Source: Flavobacteriales bacterium UBA4660
GTDB taxonomy: Bacteria; Bacteroidota; Bacteroidia; Flavobacteriales_D; Sanyastnellaceae
Assembly (NCBI GenBank): GCA_002405435.1
Contig: DHLU01000100.1
Coordinates: 4,409-16,283, forward strand
Length of the DNA stretch: 11,875 nt
Direction: 5' to 3'
The notes under the pieces: generated by a model
Told to the model about the DNA's origin: nothing
Seen by the model: only the letters and a program-made list of their open reading frames with translations
Database searches by the model: none
In this document: piece by piece, positions 7,109 through 11,875 of the stretch
Layout: each line of letters opens with the position of its first letter
Numbering within the stretch: position 1 is the first letter of the stretch
Position numbers and translations under genes: made by a program

Positions 7109-8338
7109 TCAGACCCGCGACGCACGCTTCGGTTTATGGTGCAGGCTGTACCAGGCTACGATGAGCCCGGTGAGGCAAAACACCCCGGCGAGAAAAAACG
7201 GAGCGCCGGGGTAGTACAGCGGTGCCCTGTCGGAGGTGAATAAAGAGAATGCCCCGGTCATCAGTCCGGGACTCAGTACCAGGGTCAGGCTCATAATGGC
7301 CGTCATGGCGCCCTGAAGTTCACCCTGCTCATTGGCGTTAACGCGGGTGCTCATGATGGCTTGCACGGCAGGACCGGCGATGCCTCCGAGGCAGTAGGGT
7401 ATGCACGTGAGGAGCATCATCGCAGTGTTGCCCGCGACTGAAAAGAGAAAAAGAGCCCCCGACCACAACACCATGCCGAGCATGACCGACTTTTCATTGC
7501 CGAGCACGGGGTTGATGCGCCTAATGAGCACAGCTTGCACAAAGGCAACCAGCAGACCGACGATGGCCAGTGAAACACCTACAAATGAACTGCTCCAACC
7601 GAGCCGTTCCATAGTGAAATAACTCCAGACAGACGGCATACACTGGCCGGCCATGTAGACGAAAAACATGGCCAGTGCCAGTCCGACAATGGTCGGATTT
7701 CTTTTCAGGCTGACAAAAGCACCGACGGGATTGGCGCGCAGCCAGTCGAATTTTCTGCGGTTGGCGGCTGCCAGTGACTCGGGAACGATAAAGTAGCCAT
7801 ATAAAAAGTTGAAGAAGGTGAGTGCCGCGGCTGCCACAAACGGAATCCGCAACCCTACTTCACCCAACAAGCCACCCAGCAACGGACCGGCAATGAACCC
7901 CATTCCAAACGCAGCACCGAGCATGCCGTAGTTCTTTGCACGCGTATCCGGGGTGCTGATGTCTGCAATGTAGGCCTGTGCCGTCGTGTAGCTCGAACCC
8001 ATGACACCGGCCAGTACGCGCCCAAGGTAGAGCCAGCCAAGGGTCGGAGCCCACGTCATAAACAGGTAGTCAAGCGTTAATCCAAACAGGGCGAGCAGCA
8101 ACACGGGCCTGCGGCCAAACCGGTCGCTGATATTGCCGATTACCGGGGCCATAAGAAACTGGGTAAGTGCATACGTAACCAGCAGTGTTCCGCCCGCCAC
8201 CGACGCCTCGCTCAGGCTGCACTGCTTCAACTCCATGATCAGCCCGGGCAACACGGGGATGATGAGTCCGACCCCCATCACATCAATCAGCACGGTGAAA
8301 AAAATAAAGACGACCGCAGCCTGCCTGTTCTTATGCAT
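7109..8338 (-). CDS. TetA-like (TCR/Tet family) major facilitator transporter
   Basis: This encodes a 409-aa inner-membrane protein with about 12 hydrophobic segments. It is probably a proton-coupled drug or metabolite exporter. Segment 1 (FTVLIDVMGVGLIIPVLPG) has the conserved TetA-type Asp19. Motif A reads GNISDRFGRRPVLL (68-81), and motif C reads GMGFIAGPLLGGLLG (145-159). The second half carries the TetA-like WSSSFVGVSLAIVGLL (from 248) and NANEQGELQGAMTAI (334-348). The ATG at 8338 is chosen over 8425: it begins directly before the first membrane segment at MHKNRQ, a weak promoter sits just upstream, and the extra 29 residues look non-native. Substrate cannot be read from sequence. The TetA likeness is family-level and does not by itself show tetracycline resistance; many Bacteroidota carry such housekeeping homologues. 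Confidence 0.9.
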   Translation of the reverse strand: MHKNRQAAVVFIFFTVLIDVMGVGLIIPVLPGLIMELKQCSLSEASVAGGTLLVTYALTQFLMAPVIGNISDRFGRRPVLLLALFGLTLDYLFMTWAPTLGWLYLGRVLAGVMGSSYTTAQAYIADISTPDTRAKNYGMLGAAFGMGFIAGPLLGGLLGEVGLRIPFVAAAALTFFNFLYGYFIVPESLAAANRRKFDWLRANPVGAFVSLKRNPTIVGLALAMFFVYMAGQCMPSVWSYFTMERLGWSSSFVGVSLAIVGLLVAFVQAVLIRRINPVLGNEKSVMLGMVLWSGALFLFSVAGNTAMMLLTCIPYCLGGIAGPAVQAIMSTRVNANEQGELQGAMTAIMSLTLVLSPGLMTGAFSLFTSDRAPLYYPGAPFFLAGVFCLTGLIVAWYSLHHKPKRASRV

Positions 8339-8343
8339 CGGGG

Positions 8344-8351
8344 TAAAAGTA
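8344..8351 (-). promoter_or_regulatory. Possible -7 promoter element (TACTTTTA) for the MFS gene
   Basis: On the minus strand TACTTTTA matches TAnnTTTG at all but the last base and ends 5 nt before the ATG at 8338. A TTG (complement of 8374-8376) lies 22 nt further upstream, close to the usual -33 spacing. A tandem ACCGG ACCGG lies next to that TTG (8379-8388) and could be an operator, but there is no further support. Confidence 0.35.
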
Positions 8352-8483
8352 AGCAGGGACTCGCCGGGTCTGGCAACGACCGGACCGGTTGCACAGCGGT
8401 AAGCGCTAAGGGAAGTACCATACATTGGGTTGCGCTGAGGTCCTTCGCAGCCTTGGGTTAGGGGATTTCGTTTTCAGATTGTA

Positions 8484-8501
8484 GGTAACAATTTGGTAAC
8501 A
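8484..8501 (+). promoter_or_regulatory. Direct repeat GGTAACA-N4-GGTAACA, candidate response-regulator binding site
   Basis: Two perfect 7-bp copies of GGTAACA (8484-8490 and 8495-8501) are separated by ATTT, giving an 11-bp period, one turn of the helix. This arrangement is the layout of OmpR/PhoB-family response-regulator boxes. It lies 4 nt upstream of the candidate -33 TTG of the lamin-tail gene, where an activator would contact RNA polymerase. The repeat and its spacing are seen directly; the binding protein is inference, and no regulator gene is in the window. Confidence 0.4.
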
Positions 8502-8505
8502 TTCA

Positions 8506-8537
8506 TTGCTTCGTGAACGAATTCCGTTGCATCTTTG
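8506..8537 (+). promoter_or_regulatory. Candidate Bacteroidota promoter of the lamin-tail gene
   Basis: A TTG at 8506-8508 and CATCTTTG at 8530-8537 are separated by 21 nt, matching the Bacteroidota -33/-7 layout. The -7 element departs from TAnnTTTG only in its first base (C for T). The ATG at 8557 is 19 nt downstream, so the 5' leader would be short. Confidence 0.45.
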
Positions 8538-8556
8538 ACGCGCACTAACCGGGAAA

Positions 8557-10218
8557 ATGATGAAACCAAGACGCCTTGTCTGTTGTGCTTGCCTTGCTGG
8601 GTTTTCGGGGCTATTTAACCCTGCATGGGGCCAAAACTTCAATCTCAAAATCAACGAAATCATCGCCGACAATGCCGACGGTGAAACTGATGGCTTTGAT
8701 GTGGGAGAAGATTGGGTGGAGATTTACAATCCGGCGGGAAACCCGATCACCAACCTCGCGGGATATTACCTGTCAGATGATCCAGACTCTCTCGATAAAT
8801 GGCTGATTCCGTCGACCAATCCGGGCACAACCACTATTCTGCCCAATAACCATCTTGTCTTTTGGCTCGACAAGGATCCTGAACAGGGAGAAGACCACGT
8901 GGATTTTTCTTTGTCTGCCGATGGTGAAACCCTCACCCTGACTGCACCCGACGGGGTAACGATCATCGACCAGATTGAATATCCGTTAATGGCGCCCGAC
9001 GTTTCTTATGGCAGGGTCACAGATGGCAATGCGGCCTGGCAGTACTTCAACAATGTGACTTTTGAAGACCCTAATGCGGAAGCCACTATGGCCACCGAAA
9101 TCCTTTTTATCAATGAGGTTCAGGTGAATAATGTAACAACTTTCGACGACCCTTTCGGCGATTTCGATCCCTGGCTGGAGATCTATAACCCCAACCCATT
9201 TCACGTCAACCTTGCGGGGTATTACCTCAGTGCTACGGCGGATCCATTGTTTTACCAGATTCCCAACTCCAATCCCTATAAAACCGTCATTCCGCCCGGA
9301 GGATTTTTGCTGGTGTGGTGTGACGCTGAAACCAGTGAAGACAGCAACCATTTGCCTTTTGGACTGGCCCAAACCGGTACGCTCACCCTTACCTCTCCTG
9401 ACGGCCTTACCGCGGTAGACACATATGCCTACAGCGCAACGGGTGACGACCAGTCATGGGGCCGTTCTACCGACGGCAGTCCCGGCAGCATCCTTTTCAC
9501 CTATCCCACGCCGCGTGTGTCCAACCAGACCACCCTGGTATCCTTTCCCCTGTTGTATATTAATGAAATCATGACCTCCAACCAGAATGACACCCTTGAC
9601 AACTATGGAGAGCTGGAGGATTGGATAGAGATTTACAATCCGAATGATTTTGATGTAGATCTGGCGGGTTACTACATGACTGACAATCCTGACAACCCGG
9701 TCAAGTGGATGGTTCCGCTGGGAAAACCCGACAGCACAACCGTGCCCGCTAACGGCTGGCTGTTGTTTTGGGCCGATGAGGATGCCATTCAGGGCGTGCG
9801 CCACGCCAGTTTCCGGTTAAACAACGTCGCTGAACAGGTTGCCTTTTATAGCCCTGACGGATTCACTCTGATTGAGGACCTTTCCTGGCAGGGAATGCAG
9901 ACGGATACCAGCCTTGGCCGCATTACGGACGGAAGTGAATTCTGGTGGAACTTCACAGGCACGACCCCCGAATACAGCAATAACCAGGGGGTGCTGCCGG
10001 TGGCAGAATCCGCTTCGACCCCGTTGATATTCTATCCGAATCCTGCCACCCACACCCTCTGGTGGCCGGAACCGGTGGGCGGAACCATCTACGACCTCGC
10101 CGGACAGCAGGCATTGCGCGTTGCACCCTCCAGCCAGTGGAATATCGAGCTGCTTACTCCGGGCGTTTATATCATCCGAAGGGACGACGGAAGCAGTGCC
10201 CGTCTGCTGAAGCTTTAG
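8557..10218 (+). CDS. Secreted protein with three lamin-tail domains and T9SS sorting domain
   Basis: This is a 553-aa secreted protein. The N-terminus (MMKPRRLVCCACLAGF, then NPAWGQ) is a signal peptide cleaved near residue 26. Three tandem lamin-tail domains (LTD, an Ig-like fold) follow at about 29-157, 182-307 and 332-459. Each repeats the same series: INE(I/V) near residues 33, 185 and 335; (D/P)W(V/L/I)EIYNP at 52, 205 and 355; LAGYY(L/M) at 67, 219 and 369; SPDG or APDG near the end; and GR(V/S/I)TDG at 152, 302 and 454. The tail from FYPNPATHTLWW through LLTPGVYIIRR is a T9SS sorting domain. LTDs in bacteria occur mostly in secreted proteins, alone or beside hydrolases. Here there is no catalytic domain, so a binding or structural role is likely, by inference. 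It stands alone, diverging from the MFS gene, and is followed by a strong terminator. Confidence 0.92.
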   Translation: MMKPRRLVCCACLAGFSGLFNPAWGQNFNLKINEIIADNADGETDGFDVGEDWVEIYNPAGNPITNLAGYYLSDDPDSLDKWLIPSTNPGTTTILPNNHLVFWLDKDPEQGEDHVDFSLSADGETLTLTAPDGVTIIDQIEYPLMAPDVSYGRVTDGNAAWQYFNNVTFEDPNAEATMATEILFINEVQVNNVTTFDDPFGDFDPWLEIYNPNPFHVNLAGYYLSATADPLFYQIPNSNPYKTVIPPGGFLLVWCDAETSEDSNHLPFGLAQTGTLTLTSPDGLTAVDTYAYSATGDDQSWGRSTDGSPGSILFTYPTPRVSNQTTLVSFPLLYINEIMTSNQNDTLDNYGELEDWIEIYNPNDFDVDLAGYYMTDNPDNPVKWMVPLGKPDSTTVPANGWLLFWADEDAIQGVRHASFRLNNVAEQVAFYSPDGFTLIEDLSWQGMQTDTSLGRITDGSEFWWNFTGTTPEYSNNQGVLPVAESASTPLIFYPNPATHTLWWPEPVGGTIYDLAGQQALRVAPSSQWNIELLTPGVYIIRRDDGSSARLLKL

Positions 10219-10402
10219 ACTTACCTCCTACCCCTTCGCCACAGACATTCCGGTTCGCGCCTGCTTCGACTGGTCGTCGGGCAGCCCGGATAGTTTTGGT
10301 GAGGGTTGGCCGGATAGGTCCAGAAATAGCCATACCCAGCTCATCGAGCATGAGCCCACTGCATTCCTATTTGATACAAGGCCATAAAAACACCGGCCAA
10401 CA
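10219..10402. other. Non-coding spacer before the shared terminator
   Basis: This 184-nt stretch between two convergent genes holds no plausible gene on either strand. It contains a direct repeat CCGGATAG (10286-10293 and 10310-10317) and a perfect 6-bp inverted repeat GCTCAT/ATGAGC (10339-10344 and 10350-10355, 5-nt loop) without a T-run. It probably forms the 3' untranslated region of the lamin-tail transcript. Confidence 0.4.
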
Positions 10403-10432
10403 AAAAGGCCCCCATCGTTATGGGGGCCTTTT
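10403..10432. terminator. Strong bidirectional intrinsic terminator
   Basis: A perfect inverted repeat with arms GGCCCCCAT (10407-10415) and ATGGGGGCC (10420-10428) encloses a 4-nt CGTT loop. It is flanked by AAAA on the left and TTTT on the right, so both strands give a GC-rich hairpin followed by a T-run. It sits between two convergent genes and can end both transcripts. Confidence 0.92.
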
Positions 10433-10465
10433 CTCAGTCAATGGTTAGACCAGCTATTGTAAAAA

Positions 10466-11875
10466 TTACCCTGTGATAACAAGGCGGCTCTTAAAGGTTT
10501 CACTGCCTGCATTGATTTCAACCATGTACGTACCGTTTGCGAGACGGTTGGTGAAAGAAATCACCTGGTTGATCTCATTGCCTGAGGTGAACAACACTTC
10601 CTGATGTACTTTTTTACCAGTCAAGTCAAACACCGTGAGCGTTACTGCATCCGAATCAACCTGATCGATATACAGGTTAACCCATGTTCCGTCGCACGGA
10701 TTGGGATACAGCATGGCATCTGTCGACACTTCACCGAGGCGCACCTCAGCCGTTGCGTCTGCCGGAGCATTGCCTTCATTGATTCCGACTGGACCGATAA
10801 TGGAAACACAATCAGCAACACCCCAGTTGCCAGGGCCACTGGCAAAAATCGGTCTTACCCGCACGTTGTAAACTCCACCCGGTACGAGACCGGGTATCGT
10901 AGACAACTGGATGAAGCGGTTGGCAGCACCACGCAGCTTATAGATCGGCAACTCTGGTACGTCAGTGCGAATAAATTCCCACTCGAAATCAGTAGCACCA
11001 CAAACAAAAGGCTGACCTGCGATAGACTGTCCAAGCAGACGAGGTCCACCGATGCTGCAGTTGTCTGAAGGACGCAGGACCATCGTCGGAGAGGCGATTA
11101 CACCAATCTGACAAATGTTATCCGAATCCACATACACCTTTTCAGTGCCACCCGTACCATTAGTCAGGTTGTAAAACACCTGACAGTTGACGTTGTACAC
11201 GTCACCCCATGGCAGACCGGGTACGCTTCCAAGCGTCACAAAAGTGTTGGGCTGCTGGGCTGGCGGCCTTTCATAGAAATAGGCCAACCCGTTGGTCGTA
11301 GACGTAAACTCAAAAGCATAACCCGCTACTCCCGCTACCCAGGTTGCCTTGAATTGCTGGCAGAGTGAGTAAGGACCAAACCCGTAGTTGCACTGAGAGT
11401 CTGGCATCCACTGCAGGCAAATACTGAACGTGCCATTTCCAACGGGATTGCCTGCGCTGTTAACCGCTATACGGTAGGTGGCGCCGGTAGTCAGGCCTCC
11501 GTAGTTGAGGATCTCGCCGCCGTTACCGCTTACCAGGTTCTCGGTTTCCACGGCTACTCCGCCCAGTGTCTGCAATTCTATAGCGATATTATCCGCAGAG
11601 GAAGATACCTGAATGCGTATTCCGGGTGTAACCGCCACGAAAGTGTACCAAAGGTCAGCGCCGGATACTGAGGACTCTGCCGATGGAGTCGCCTGTGACA
11701 GGTCTCCGGTTACGGCACTGCAGTTGCCCAGCGGGTTCACTGCGAGCGCGATGGCATTCACTGCGAAATCATTCGGTGCACCGCCACAGGGTGGGGCTAC
11801 GCAGGAACCATTATCGCAGCCCGCCTGGTCGTCATAGTTACAGGCTGAAGGGTCAGTGCAGCCCGGGAAGGTGCA
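10466..11875 (-). CDS. C-terminal part of a large T9SS-secreted protein with Cys-rich GCTDP motif and Fn3-like repeats (5' truncated)
   Basis: The frame is open to the right edge, so the true start is outside the window; the GTG at 11761 is internal. The visible part is 469 residues. It begins with PGCTDPSACNYDDQAGCDNG, a cysteine-rich motif common in Flavobacteriales secreted proteins, which usually occurs in series. Next comes a domain of about 115 residues (ADLWYTFVAVTPG, TYRIAVNSAG) resembling the beta-rich pre-peptidase-type domains of Bacteroidota secretomes. Two related Fn3-like repeats follow, about 105 residues apart, each ending in SVPGLPWGDVYNV or TIPGLVPGGVYNV. The C-terminus (LYPNPCDGTW, TVFDLTGKKVHQE, LANGTYMVEI, SRLVITG) is a canonical type A T9SS sorting domain. 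The stop is TAA. No catalytic motif is visible; the missing N-terminus may hold one. A role in adhesion or structure is inference. Confidence 0.88.
   Translation of the reverse strand, partial: CTFPGCTDPSACNYDDQAGCDNGSCVAPPCGGAPNDFAVNAIALAVNPLGNCSAVTGDLSQATPSAESSVSGADLWYTFVAVTPGIRIQVSSSADNIAIELQTLGGVAVETENLVSGNGGEILNYGGLTTGATYRIAVNSAGNPVGNGTFSICLQWMPDSQCNYGFGPYSLCQQFKATWVAGVAGYAFEFTSTTNGLAYFYERPPAQQPNTFVTLGSVPGLPWGDVYNVNCQVFYNLTNGTGGTEKVYVDSDNICQIGVIASPTMVLRPSDNCSIGGPRLLGQSIAGQPFVCGATDFEWEFIRTDVPELPIYKLRGAANRFIQLSTIPGLVPGGVYNVRVRPIFASGPGNWGVADCVSIIGPVGINEGNAPADATAEVRLGEVSTDAMLYPNPCDGTWVNLYIDQVDSDAVTLTVFDLTGKKVHQEVLFTSGNEINQVISFTNRLANGTYMVEINAGSETFKSRLVITG

Noticed and set aside
7109..7125. 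Apparent 17-nt overlap between the amylase and MFS genes
   Set aside because: It exists only if the amylase begins at 7125. The lipoprotein signal and -7 element support the start at 7071, which leaves a 37-nt gap.
8406..8672. An 88-aa minus-strand frame across the divergent promoter region
   Set aside because: It overlaps the signal peptide of the lamin-tail gene and the candidate regulatory sites, and its product resembles nothing known.
10062..10448. A 128-aa frame overlapping the end of the lamin-tail gene and running through the terminator
   Set aside because: It reads through a perfect terminator hairpin and gives low-complexity basic sequence without family likeness.
10604..11068. 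A 154-aa open frame on the plus strand
   Set aside because: It is antisense to the T9SS cargo gene, whose sorting domain and repeats are clear in that region.
1..11875. CRISPR array, tRNA, rRNA, insertion sequence or phage genes
   Set aside because: No regularly spaced repeats, tRNA-like or rRNA-like stretches, transposase motifs or terminal inverted repeats were seen on reading both strands.

Overview
The window reads as a chromosomal segment of a Bacteroidota bacterium, most likely a member of the Flavobacteriales with moderate GC. Three things point there. Several large secreted proteins end in type IX secretion system (T9SS) C-terminal sorting domains. SprB-like repeats (GxYxVxVTDxNGC) and a cysteine-rich 'GCTDPSACNYD' motif are present. 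Upstream sites resemble the Bacteroidota -7 promoter element TAnnTTTG and lie very close to start codons. No rRNA, tRNA, CRISPR array, insertion sequence or phage gene was found.

Layout. Positions 1-365 (+) hold the 3' end of a T9SS cargo gene. Positions 421-3225 (+) encode a 934-aa secreted protein with a seven-motif FG-GAP/VCBS propeller, an ASPIC/UnbV domain, four SprB-like repeats and a sorting-like tail. Positions 3349-3618 (+) encode an 89-aa protein resembling Bacteroidota antitoxins that normally precede a RelE/ParE-type toxin, but no toxin is next to it. It is followed 27 nt later by a 660-aa choice-of-anchor B (LVIVD-type) protein with a T9SS tail (3646-5628, +). Positions 5656-7071 (-) encode a GH13 alpha-amylase-family lipoprotein with an intact catalytic triad. 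Positions 7109-8338 (-) encode a TetA-like 12-TM major facilitator. Both minus-strand starts were moved downstream of the longest open frame, because the longer frames would begin upstream of the likely promoter and hide a clean signal sequence or first TM helix. Positions 8557-10218 (+) encode a secreted protein with three lamin-tail domains and a T9SS tail. Positions 10466-11875 (-) hold the 3' part of another T9SS cargo gene that runs off the right edge. A strong bidirectional terminator (10403-10432) separates these last two convergent genes.

How they fit together. Five of the eight genes look like cell-surface or released T9SS cargo, each with a different ligand-binding or adhesion fold, so this is a surface and secretome region. 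The amylase and transporter form a separate same-strand pair. No T9SS machinery, SusC/SusD pair or regulator gene lies in the window. I see no convincing new multi-gene system. The most useful leads are the orphan antitoxin-like gene and a perfect 7-bp direct repeat with an 11-bp period just upstream of the lamin-tail gene's promoter, which looks like an OmpR/PhoB-type regulator site.
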